A DNA stretch of 64,000 nucleotides from Euonymus europaeus (lineage: Eukaryota > Streptophyta > Magnoliopsida > Celastrales > Celastraceae): contig OY756962.1 of the NCBI GenBank assembly GCA_963580455.1, positions 24,813,001 through 24,877,000 on the forward strand, in the 5' to 3' direction. Under the pieces are notes generated by a model. It ran no database searches. It had not been told where the DNA came from and saw nothing but the letters and a program-made list of their open reading frames with translations. A program made the position numbers and the translations under genes. Shown in pieces: positions 35,601-44,238 of the stretch; positions within the stretch are counted from its first letter, which is position 1, and each line of letters opens with the position of its first letter.

Positions 35601-37318
35601 TGGATTGTGATGCCTCTTGTACAGGTATTGGGGCGGTCTTATCCCAAGAGGGTCGGCCGGTTGCTTTCTTCAGCGAGAAACTCAGTGACGCCCGTAGAAA
35701 GTGGTCCACTTATGAGCTTGAGTTGTATGCAGTGGTCAGGGCCCTACAACACTGGCAGCACTATTTAATTCAGAGAGAGTTCATCTTAAACACTGACCAT
35801 GAAGCACTCAAATATTTGAACAACACTGCTAAGCCTAACCGTATGCATGCTCGTTGGATAGCAGAGATTCAGAAGTTCACTTTTGTTTTAAAGTACAAAT
35901 CTGGGCAGCTCAACAAGGTTGCTGACGCTTTGAGCCGCCGGAGTTCGCTCCTTACTATTACCAAACATGAAGTGGTTGGGTTTACCTTTTTGAAAGATTT
36001 ATATGAGGAGGATGAAGACTTTAGCCGTGTGTGGAACAGTTGCATCGCAGCTCATGGTGTGTCAGATCACTTCCTAATCCATGATGGTTATCTGTTTCAT
36101 GGTCATCAATTGTGCATTCCTCGTGGCTCACTTAGGGAACAGCTGGTTAGGGACCTCCATAGTGGGGGCCTTGGTGGCCATCTGGGCCGAGATAAAACAA
36201 TCGCCTTAGTAGAAGAACGCTACTACTGGCCACAGTTAAAGAAAGATGTTGAAAAATATGTTCAACGTTGTTATGCTTGTCAAGTTGCGAAGGGCCAGGT
36301 GCAGAACACTGGGCTGTACATCCCGTTACCGATCCCAGATCATCCTTGGGAAGACTGCTCTATGGATTTTATTTTGGGCTTACCACGTACTCAGCGGGGT
36401 TTTGATTCCATTTTTGTGGTAGTGGATCGGTTCTCGAAGATGGCTCATTTTATTGCTTGTCGGAAAACTTCTGATGCTAGCCATGTGGCTCGGTTGTTCT
36501 TTCGGGAGGTAGTTCGCCTCCATGGTGTTCCAAAAACCATCACTTCGGATCGTGATAGCAAATTCCTTGGTCACTTTTGGCGCACTCTTTGGGCACGGTT
36601 GGATACCACTTTACAGTATAGCAGCACTGCACATCCACAGACAGATGGGCAAACAGAGGTTGTCAACCGTACTTTAGGGAATATTTTACGAAGCCTGTGT
36701 CAAGACCATCCGCGGCAGTGGGATGGGGTGTTATCCCAAGCCGAATTTGCATACAATAATGTTCCAAATCGTTCAACTGGAAGGTCTCCATTTGAGGTAG
36801 TGTATATCCACCCACCTCTGCATACTCTTGATTTAGTTCCTCTGCCCAGGTTACCAGGTATGAACATAATGGCCGACCACATGGTGGACAAGCTATGGGA
36901 TATTCATGAAGATGTGCGCCAACAATTAGAAGCTTCTTCAGCTAAGTATAAGGCAGCAGCAGATCGCCATCGTCGAAAGAAGGTGTTTGAAGTTGGTGAC
37001 TTGGTTATGATCCATCTCAGGAAAGAACGATTGCCTGCTGGGCCGCACCATAAACTCAGTCCCAAGAAGATTGGTCCTTTTTCTGTTGAGAAGCGAATTA
37101 ATGACAATGCTTACGTTATTGCTTTACCTGATACTATGGGTATTTCTCGTACTTTCAATGTGCAAGACCTGTTTAAGTATCATGCTACTGAACCATTGCC
37201 TGTTCTGCACTCGAGGTCGAGTCCTCTTTCACCCCAGGCGACTGACGTAGAACGTATCTCAGAGGAGTTCATGGACCAGTTTGAGCATTCCTGTTCCAAG
37301 GCTGAGAAGAAGCACTAG
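32627..37318 (+). CDS. Gag-pol polyprotein of the DUO1-inserted Ty3 retrotransposon
   Basis: Open frame of 1563 codons encoding capsid and replication enzymes of the element. An N-terminal charged helix is followed by Arg/Gly-rich sequence (about residues 105-140) and the gag core (about 175-330). The CCHC knuckle ([14 protein letters not shown]) is near 407-420. The protease-like motif [11 protein letters not shown] is near 498, with Gly instead of the usual Ser/Thr after the Asp. Reverse transcriptase has YFDDILIYS near 849, followed by RNase H. The integrase zinc finger begins near 1177. The DDE core follows ([16 protein letters not shown] and DGQTEVVNR, about 1244-1350), then a GPF-type C-terminal motif near 1484. 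No ordinary chromodomain is evident after it. The last 25 codons lie inside the 3' LTR (stop 37316-37318). No frame breaks, so it may be autonomous. Confidence 0.93.
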   Translation: MAETRAGKTQGGEERKGEAASEPTTNRDEFRAFQTEVRQELREIRDSLRRLTVKQRVDLEDEGMSRYPTYQVDHLPHPTFEGDSSAEEDEEYGGFVFGEHGSNTMGSRLRGRGYSQPAGHYSGGRGRARGQGRVQPYRFVDPDEFFEGTFGRGQYRQYGGFEDEYGRGDYRMKVDLPTFNGHLRIEDFLDWLAEVERFFDYMDIPPDKRVKLVAYRLKGGASAWWDQLQLARTRAGKAPVRTWPKMKRLLKVRFLPPDYEQVLFQLYQNCRQGHRTVAAYTEEWLRLSSRNDVMETENQKIARYTGGLRLGIQDKVAYQSITSVDQAISYAGKAESQLERSTRSTVGGSYPETMRTNISRVKLPLSVNNNAPEEGGSSVQQSARQVSNTHPRETMKNPYTKPSGDKCYRCGEPGHRSHQCPKRGQVNLLEDCPPEGENNTEAREGDSDCEGELIYGDEGISLVIRRMLYTPHQEVEPQRHNIFRTKCTVNQRVCDLIVDGGSSENIVSRVMVDKLHLKTNTHPNPYSIGWIKHVGDVKVTEQCRVSFSIGKYCDEVLCDVVEMDACHILLGRPWQFDRSTFHRGRENTYSLFKDGIKYVLAPVGANSVKGKGLEVPAPTFLIVPSIEDELREVKECYAIVMKGNCEVRGEPNPVVRSLTALLTEFSDVMPADLPSELPPLRDVQHCIDFTPGASLPNLPHYKMSPREFEILQEQVEELLQKGFIKESMSPCAVPALLTPKKDGSWRMCIDSRAINRITVKYRFPIPRLDDLLDMLSGSKIFSKIDLKSGYHQIRIRPGDEWKTAFKTKDGLYEWLVMPFGLSNAPSTFMRVMNQVLKPFIGRFLVVYFDDILIYSCTEADHLYHLRAVLETLREHSLYANLKKCSFMLQSLVFLGYVVSEAGIVVDEEKVRAIRDWPTPKTIGEVRSFHGLATFYRRFVRNFSTLAAPLTDCLKQRSLQWSEEAEKSFQLLKDKLSSAPILALPSFDKLFEVDCDASCTGIGAVLSQEGRPVAFFSEKLSDARRKWSTYELELYAVVRALQHWQHYLIQREFILNTDHEALKYLNNTAKPNRMHARWIAEIQKFTFVLKYKSGQLNKVADALSRRSSLLTITKHEVVGFTFLKDLYEEDEDFSRVWNSCIAAHGVSDHFLIHDGYLFHGHQLCIPRGSLREQLVRDLHSGGLGGHLGRDKTIALVEERYYWPQLKKDVEKYVQRCYACQVAKGQVQNTGLYIPLPIPDHPWEDCSMDFILGLPRTQRGFDSIFVVVDRFSKMAHFIACRKTSDASHVARLFFREVVRLHGVPKTITSDRDSKFLGHFWRTLWARLDTTLQYSSTAHPQTDGQTEVVNRTLGNILRSLCQDHPRQWDGVLSQAEFAYNNVPNRSTGRSPFEVVYIHPPLHTLDLVPLPRLPGMNIMADHMVDKLWDIHEDVRQQLEASSAKYKAAADRHRRKKVFEVGDLVMIHLRKERLPAGPHHKLSPKKIGPFSVEKRINDNAYVIALPDTMGISRTFNVQDLFKYHATEPLPVLHSRSSPLSPQATDVERISEEFMDQFEHSCSKAEKKH

Positions 37319-37554
37319 TGGGCATTTGTGTTTTGGGCCTCCAATAAAATCAGTCTATTTTGTTGTTTTTTTTTAGTCGAAGGTTATTTAAGTCTTTTCT
37401 ACCATTAGGGTTGTTGTTAAGTCTTGGTTGTTTGGGGCCGTTTTGGGATAATGTATGAAGAACTTCTGAAGTTTGTGTCCTTTTATAGTCATTTCTGATT
37501 TCTCAAGCTGACTTCGTCGTGTACGATTCAGTTGGTTTATACTACGCTGCGTTA
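37243..37554 (+). repeat. 3' LTR of the DUO1-inserted element
   Basis: 312 bp, identical by eye to the 5' LTR, followed by the GTGTC duplication. It also encodes the C-terminus and stop codon of gag-pol. Confidence 0.95.
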
Positions 37555-38918
37555 GTGTCTGTCCAAACATGTCGAGAATATAAGGGTCCTGGAGTAGGGA
37601 GAAGAGCTCTTGACTTTCCGGTGAGAATACGAGGCTTGATTGAGGTTGTGGAATCTGAGGAAATGATACTTGTGACTGTGGCTCAATGAACATTTCTTTC
37701 TCAGTAGGATTAAGCTCAAGCTGGAAATAGTTCATGTCGAAACTAAACAAGTCGGGCTTGAATATTTCTCGTAATGGCATTATCCTGACACCTTCTGGAT
37801 TCTCTGCATAGGATGATGAACACGACTGAACCTTTGACGACGATTCTTCCTCCAAAGAAGAACTGAATGTTGGGACCTTACAATTTCCAAGGAAAAGAAA
37901 ATAGTGATTCATCATTCATGGCAAGAAGACGACTCTGCTAGAACTAGATTGAACCATATAATTGTTTGTATCAGTCAAAAAATCCCACAAGCAAACATTA
38001 AGATGCCATTCAAGAAATTTATGCCCAAATCTTAATCTCTCAATTTCCATCTGAAAATTAAAAATTTACTTGAAAATAACAGCATATGATGGCGATTCTG
38101 TCGACTTACCTCCACTGAGGGAAAATAATGGAAGGCAGGAATGTCCATCTTGACCTTCTGTGATTTGGAACTGGAGGGTGCTGCTGAATGAAGAATCCTA
38201 GCCAGTCTCTTCTGCCTGCTACTCCAGAAATTTTTCACATCGTTGTCAGTTCTCCCCGGCAAATACGTAGCGATTTTCGCCCATTTGTTGCCAAATTGTG
38301 CTTGGAACTCTATTACCACCCTCTCCTCCTCCATTGAAAATTTGCAACCACTAATCAAAGAAAGCAGCAGAAAAACAGACATCATTTGAATAACTCATTA
38401 TAGTGAACTTTCTTTATATTAAATCAAAAGATGCATGAAAAATATGTTCACTTCATATCAAAAGTTATTACAAAAACCCCAGACGCAGACAATGCTTTGA
38501 TAAATTTCATAATCAAAATATTCATGAAAAATATCTTGACTAGACATCTGATACTATTACCACACACTCCTGTGAAATTTTCTTCTTACAATAGCCATAA
38601 AAATATCATTGAAAAAAAGCTGCAAAAACGAGCCGAATCATCCCAACATCATAACTAGTTATAGAATACTATCTGATAAACATGGTGAAAACAATGATCG
38701 AAATAATTATCATAGTGAAGGTGTTATACTTCTTTAAGTTAGGTCGAAGCTTATTGACCCAACGAAGGCGACATGACTTGCCGGTCCGCTGCAGAAGGCA
38801 CTTTGGATCGAATGGAGCTCCAGTCTCTGGGTCCATATGTCTTCACATGATTGACAAGCACTCCATCTTCCTCTGCTTTCCATGGCCCTTTCCTTATCTC
38901 TTCTTTCTTTGCCTCCAT

Positions 38919-41030
38919 TTTCCTCTGAAACCCGAAAAGAGATCCGTTTGAAGTAATCCAAAGAGACAGTGACTGGTCTCTGTTTTCAGATTCGTTGCCA
39001 ATCTTCTTCACTGCGTCTTCTTTTTTTAGTTTTATTTTCTCTGTTTCTTCCTCTGTTCGTGTGTTTGAAAGAAGTGGCGGTTAAGGCAGTTACTCTCCAC
39101 TAACCCTATACTTGGTAAGCCCATATTCCCAATTTTTTCTCAAGTTCAAAATGATTGCTAAATGACATGTATGCCCTTTTCTTCTTTTGTAAAGATTTCT
39201 ACAGATCATGACTCTCCCAGACACCCATCAATAATCTTGCAAATATTTTCACTTGTGTTCACAATCTTTGAATCCCAATTTTGTCTGACCAAAGAGGTAA
39301 AAAATTTATTGGCGCCCATGCAATTCACTTCATGGATAAGATATTTAGTGACATTGTAATATTAGGTTTTTTATTTTCTGCAATATTTTTGATATCTTTC
39401 ACCAATTTGTGGTTTGGTACTTTGGTGGACAACCATAGTTGAATTTTTCCCTTTTGTGACGGTCAATTTTCACAAAATAAACTTTCATAGGCGTGCACAA
39501 AACTTTTGGATGTGCAAAATCCATGTACAATGACATACGGCAGCAAGAAGACTCTTTAAGATTGAAGTGGTGAAAATAAAACCAAAATTGAAGGAGAAGA
39601 CATCTTAGAGAACATGAATCTGAAAATGGTCATCTAAATAAAAAGTGAATCACAAAGAAAGATAAAAGAATACAGCTATAATCCATTAATAACTAAGTAG
39701 ATGACAGAAACCAAAACTCCACCCATTATTCGTTTGAGCATCTGGAGGCAGCAATGTGCTGAGGATACTGACCAGTTTAGGTTATGCCACCAACTGACCC
39801 TTTCTGCCTTTTCTTGGGCTATAAACTTCCACCCTTTGCCATGTATTATCTATTTTTCCCTACAAATAGATTGGCTCAATATAGTCAAATGCAGAAAATG
39901 TGGACAATATACATAGTTCTTTAAAAAAGAGCATAGATGTCCCTGTTTGGTAGAGCTATAAGCTAGCAAACAAATGATGAATACCCGGTTGTGGCTTACA
40001 AGGTTAGACCGTGATCAGGTGCCTTCCGGGTCACTTCATACCAGTGGCGAATCTAGAAAATTGATTGAGGGGCGATTGGTTAGTGGCAGAGCGAGGAATT
40101 TATAGGAGGGGGCGAAAGGTTGACAGGGGTGCCCCGAATTTTTTTTAAGACTCTTTATTGAAAAGTGATCAAGAATAAGCAAATATACATATGGAATGGG
40201 TAGGAATTGGGATTTAAGACTTCATCTAATCTATATGAAATGGATTTAGTTTGAACTTCTGAAGGAACTTCCGCTTGAGTGCTCGACTCTTGAGTTAAAA
40301 TATAATTATTTATAGAAGCTGATTTTTTTAAAAAAATTGATGGGCTTCAATACACATAGATTCGCCACTGCTTCAGACTCTAAGATCAGCAGTCTTCATC
40401 TATCGAGAGTATCTCAGTTTTTTTAATTGCAACAAAATGCTAAAATGGTATAACTTCTTTCATTCTTAAATTAAATTTCACTTTGATGGTATCAATGTTA
40501 TAAACAAGTTTAATGCAGAGGACATGCATTGTATCCACTGCCGTTGGGTATCATAATTTTGAAAATTCTCATTTGGGGCTGATATTCTTCAAAAGTTGAA
40601 GTTCTAATATGGATATCAAGGAGATGGCTATGCAAAAACAAAGAGAGTAACTCACTCTTTTCGCACCCTTGGTCGAATCCCAAGTCCAGTCCTTATGTTT
40701 GCACCAACTTCCACAAGGTCCTCCACCTGAAGCTTGTCAAAATTGGATCTTTTAAGTGCATTTTGAGTAAAACTCCATGCTTTCACCATTAAAAAAAGGC
40801 ATTCACTTTTTATTTTAATGAACTATACAGAAAAATTGGCACACAGAATAGAAGAAGAAAGAAAAGCAAAACCCACGCATGATAATCCCCCAATTTTGCA
40901 ACATTTATTAAGTATCTATAGATTAAATTCTTAATTTTATTCAGTACAGTCTATAGATGTAGAGAAACTATCAGTACAAATACCGGTGAAAATCAAAGAC
41001 TAACACACAATTAAGATACTGATTTACTCT
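38919..41030. other. DUO1 upstream DNA and intergenic region with a hAT MITE
   Basis: The DUO1 5'UTR and promoter should lie in roughly 38919-39500. No gene supported. A hAT-type MITE sits at 40042-40370. Confidence 0.5.
40042..40370. mobile_element. hAT-type MITE with 14-bp terminal inverted repeats
   Basis: CAGTGGCGAATCTA at 40042-40055 is a perfect inverted match to 40357-40370. Flanking octamers CTTCATAC (40034-40041) and CTTCAGAC (40371-40378) agree at 7 of 8 positions, as expected for an aged hAT target duplication. The 329-bp element has no coding capacity. An internal AGTGGCAGAGCGAGGAATTT near 40082 resembles another hAT end, so the element may be composite. Confidence 0.8.
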
Positions 41031-41288
41031 TCAGAGATCAGAGCGACAGAGATGGACCTTATGGATACCGGACGCCTGAAGGGCGGAAATAGAGGCAGAA
41101 GCGGCGCCGCCGAGGAAGATAGAGGCGATGGCAAAGGCTTTTAGAGGCATGAGCCGAGAGTCCCCGGCGTAGCCTTTCCGGTAAGACAACAAGCACCACC
41201 CGAACTGAGCACCGCTGGCAATGGCCCACCACCAGTGCTTCTCGATCGCACGCACACTGTCCATATCCTCCTCCTCCGCTCCCCACAT
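41031..41288 (-). CDS. Small conserved plant membrane protein, function unknown
   Basis: 85 aa from the start at MWGAEEEDMDSVRAIEKHWW; an upstream in-frame ATG at 41363 would add 25 residues. Two hydrophobic segments (WWWAIASGAQFGWCLLSY and AFAIASIFLGGAASASISAL) are separated by a short basic loop (RKGYAGDSRLMP), suggesting a two-pass membrane protein. I recall plant proteins of this type but not a function. The sequence ends SGIHKVHLCRSDL. The AAG-GTCCAT at that point could instead be a splice donor to a further exon I did not find, so the C-terminus is uncertain. Confidence 0.55.
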   Translation of the reverse strand: MWGAEEEDMDSVRAIEKHWWWAIASGAQFGWCLLSYRKGYAGDSRLMPLKAFAIASIFLGGAASASISALQASGIHKVHLCRSDL

Positions 41289-42389
41289 CCCTGCCGCGAC
41301 CCTGATTTCACTGGGATTATTTAAGGCTCTTTGGGCTGTAGCTAGAATTTCAAGAAGGCCCATTAAAGTATAATTGCTGTTATTGGGCTTAAAATGAGAA
41401 CATAAAGAAAGAAAGATAGGCCCATTAAAGAATATGATAATTTATTAATTTTTGGGTTTTTGTATAGATTGATAACGTCCATATAAAAATTGTAAAAGCT
41501 TGTTATTTGCATAAAGTTTTGACATGCTTAGGAAATAATAAATCTAAATTTGACTCTTTTTTCCCGAGAACCAAACGATACTAAGGACATCCAATATTTT
41601 TTTACCGAGAAAGACATCATATTTTTGACATCTAATATTAACTTAAACTAAAATCGTCGGGCTCGTACGGACAAAAATTTCCAATTACATTTTCTTCCCA
41701 TGATGAGTTGGTCTCATGCAAGTGTTGGGATCTCCTTGAAGGCTTGAACCAGTAAAAATTCGTGGTATCTCATGGATGCAGTTCAACAATGCAGTGATGA
41801 TTTTAACAAACAGATGAATCTCTCTCACAAAACAGCTCCATACAGCCAAGGGGGTTTATCATTAACATGGAGATGGATCCAGAAGCCATGAAAACATTGC
41901 AAGAAAAAGAAATAAGCTTGCTTTTGGATTGGACATGACAAGCAGAGATTTTTGTGTGTTGGAACTTGATGATAAAATATTAAAGAATTTGCATTGAAGA
42001 CAGTTGAATCAACTAATAAGATCATTATCAACTATAGCAAAGCATGTGAATTTATTCATCTCAACTACTATTAACATGGACTAAAACTATGATATTCCCC
42101 ACAAGAGCCAAGGCTGATTGCAGTTGCAACAAAGATAGCCAACCCAAAGAAGGAGGAAAAAAAAAAAACCCTAGCTATGTTCTTTACATAAATTGTTTAC
42201 CTTTCAAGTTAGAGCCAAAAACAGTTCAAACATGTACAGAAGAATCACAAACAATGTGAGTCTTTCAGCTCCTTCCTACAAGCAACAAAGATCAACCCTT
42301 AGCATCCAATGATCCAACAAATTCCAAAATATAAATGACAAGAACAGTTTAACTGTGAGATTTTCACATCTATGGACATGAATAATAAA
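41289..42389. other. Intergenic region
   Basis: No gene seen. A dispersed-repeat fragment at 41585-41690 matches, in inverted orientation, the HUB1 intron 18 segment at 15498-15582. Confidence 0.45.
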
Positions 42390-43294
42390 TCAAGCTCCTG
42401 GATTTCCATGGACTATACCCTTTTTAAGCTTGTGAGAAACTTTGTAAGAAGAAGGTGTGATAGTGTCCAACCTCAATCCAGGAAAAGAAATCTGCAAAAA
42501 TGATGTAGATGCAGAAACTAGTAAAATATTCCGAATTTATAATTGAAGGGAAAGCCAAAATCTAAACCAAGTTATACACACATTTAGTTTTTTCTGCAGA
42601 GTCTTCGCTCTCTTTCTTGGCTTTCTGGATGGGTTCGACCCTGTCATCGCAATGATATCTGCTTCTATCTCTGCTTTCGTGAGAGCAATTGAGAACTTCG
42701 TGTTCATGGTTCCCTTTGTCCTAGACACAGTCGACTCTGTCTGGCTTGATTTCCCCTGAATCGCACGCAGCACCGGTCCACCGATTCTCGAAACACCTCT
42801 GTCAGCTGCACATTCCCGACTGATTTCTTGAATTCCACTTTCCTCGGCCTCAAATTCCAAATCTTTGGAGTCTTGTCAACATCTTTCACGGAATTCAAGT
42901 TCCAATCGCCGGTTCTCGCAGCCACTGCATTATTACTTCTGTCTTTCTTGGTATGGAGACGCGGCACGATTCTTCCCCTCTCGCCCGAAGTATTCTTCTC
43001 CGACCTCGCAAAATAATGATCGGACGAAGCAGGAAAAGGAAACGAGACTGCGACAGGGACTCCTTCATTTACCATACGACTCCCCTCGTCGTTTGATGGA
43101 GATGATAGTCGAGAAGGAGAAACCCGTTGAGGCGAGCCTGTTCGAGCGGAATCAGAATGCTTGCGGACGCGTTGGAGGTTCGGGCGATTGGTGCCCCATT
43201 TCAGTCGTGGAAACGTGAAATTGTGCAGTGGCTGGCGCGATTTCGACGAAGCCGTAGAAGTCAGTAGTCGTTCAGTCTCTTTCTCTCTCGCCAT
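42390..43294 (-). CDS. DUF1639 family protein
   Basis: Plant-specific protein of unknown function, 243 aa in this model. Exons (minus): 43294-42839, 42755-42582, 42491-42390, phases closing. Start MAREKETERLL. The N-terminal two-thirds is basic and Ser-rich. The family hallmarks follow: KIWNLRPRK at the end of exon 1, then KFSIALTKAEIEADIIAMTG and NPSRKPRKRAKTLQKKLN, with ISFPGLRLDTITPSSYKVS in the last exon, matching the family's LFPGLWL...YKV ending. The first intron would be only 83 nt (42838-42756). Without it the DUF1639 core is out of frame, so the alternative is a frameshift. Probably nuclear from its basic nature (inference). Confidence 0.75.
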
Positions 43295-43565
43295 GTTATT
43301 CGATTCTATCCATTGAATGCGTTCATAATTGATGAACTGATTGAAATGTAGATAGACTGTGAGGAGGTTTCTTGGAAAGCAAAGCGCGCGAGTACGGAAT
43401 GAGAGTGACGAAGATACCGTTGAAATACTACAAAAGTGAAATTAAAGGGGTTCTGTATTTCCGAGAAACCCATCTTCCCCTTCTCACGATTTAAAATACC
43501 GTTATTTTCCCGCATTTGTCTCACCAAGTTTCCACATTTCCCTCAACACAACTATCTAAATCAAA

Positions 43566-44091
43566 ATGTATAAAGACCCTCTTCAAATCATCAAATACCC
43601 TACCAATCTCCCCATTCAAGTCACAATGAACACTCAATACATACGGGAAAGCCAAGCAAATCCCGACGACAGTGACATTGGTAAAACCATATTGCAGGCA
43701 AGAAATGGCGTACCTGGCCAGGTTAATGCCGATGCTCCCAAAGAAGAACTAGAACTCGTTTTTGGGTTGGTACCGCAAATGTTTCAAGAGGGACGTGGAG
43801 AATGTGTGGGTGGAGAATCGATGGAGATTTGCATTGGAAATCAGAGAGTTGATAGCAGAGGGGGAGCTCGGCGTGTGTGAAGGGGATGGACCTGGTGGAT
43901 TAGAGGTATTTTGCGAGGAATTGCTGAGCTTCTTTAATGGCTATAGAGGCCTGTACTTGGAAGGTATCTTGAATAGCAAAGTTGGGAGCCTTGCAGGCGC
44001 GGCTGCGGCAGTGCTTAGGTGGCTGACGGGCACTGTTCTTGTTATGGTTTTCTCCATTTTTTCCTTTTTCGTTTTTGCACAAAAATATTAA
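43566..44091 (+). pseudogene. Unidentified small membrane-protein ORF with an apparent frameshift
   Basis: An open frame from ATG 43566 gives an N-terminal half without a recognised domain. At the T-run 43759-43763 the coding character switches to the +1 frame: GWYRKCFKRDVENVWVENRW, then FALEIRELIAEGELG, to a stop at 44089-44091. That segment ends in a hydrophobic stretch (AAAAVLRWLTGTVLVMVFSI) typical of a membrane anchor. One extra T would explain the switch, so it is a broken gene, a base error in the homopolymer, or two unrelated frames. It lies 271 bp from the divergent DUF1639 gene and 150 bp before the KH gene. I do not recognise the family. Confidence 0.4.
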
Positions 44092-44238
44092 AATTCGCGA
44101 AAATTGACTTTCTGTTCACATAGTCAAGCTCAAATCATTGGATCATCGTCTCCTCCAGGCCCCAAGTATCAGTGATAGCAAACATTGTCTAAAGCTCTTG
44201 CGCTCTCCGTTCTGTTGCGATTCTCTCCAACCCAAACG

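Larger units (their letters stand above)
32281..37559 (+). mobile_element. Full-length, apparently intact Ty3/gypsy retrotransposon inserted in DUO1
   Basis: Element 32286-37554 (5269 bp) with a 5-bp target duplication GTGTC at 32281-32285 and 37555-37559. The two 312-bp LTRs are identical as far as I can read, so insertion is very recent. It has a tRNA-Met PBS and one uninterrupted gag-pol frame. It lies antisense to the interrupted MYB. LTR ends are TGACG...CGTTA, that is TG...TA rather than TG...CA. No polypurine tract is visible directly before the 3' LTR. The protease and post-protease sequences resemble CRM/Galadriel-type chromoviruses; clade is inferred. Confidence 0.96.
32084..38918 (-). 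pseudogene. DUO1: DUO1-type R2R3 MYB, male germline regulator, disrupted by a retrotransposon
   Basis: R2R3-MYB of the DUO POLLEN 1 type, a pollen germ-cell transcription factor. Exons (minus): 38918-38730 (MEAKKEEIRKGPWKAEEDG, R2), 38350-38110 (R3: GNKWAKIATYLPGRTDNDVK and NFWSSRQKRLARIL), and last exon 37876-37560 continuing at 32285-32084. The last exon is split by a 5.3-kb Ty3 element with a GTGTC target duplication. The frame is open on both sides and matches in phase across the site. The distal piece ends in acidic YDFPVEDFDQIEKLPSPSDW, like the DUO1 C-terminal activation region. Independently, one extra base at about 38800 after SSIRSK shifts the frame inside R2; the expected LLQRTGKSCRLRW continues in the next frame. 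Splice sites look normal. As read the allele is broken, although the rest is very well kept. Confidence 0.85.

Noticed and set aside
32765..37107. Minus-strand frames of 60-135 aa inside the DUO1-inserted element
   Set aside because: Shadows of the intact gag-pol frame; no start context or family features.
38788..38800. GTGCCTTCTGCAG in DUO1 exon 1 read as a 13-nt GT-AG intron that would restore the frame
   Set aside because: Far below any known plant intron length and would delete the conserved Leu-Leu-Gln of R2; a 1-bp insertion is simpler.
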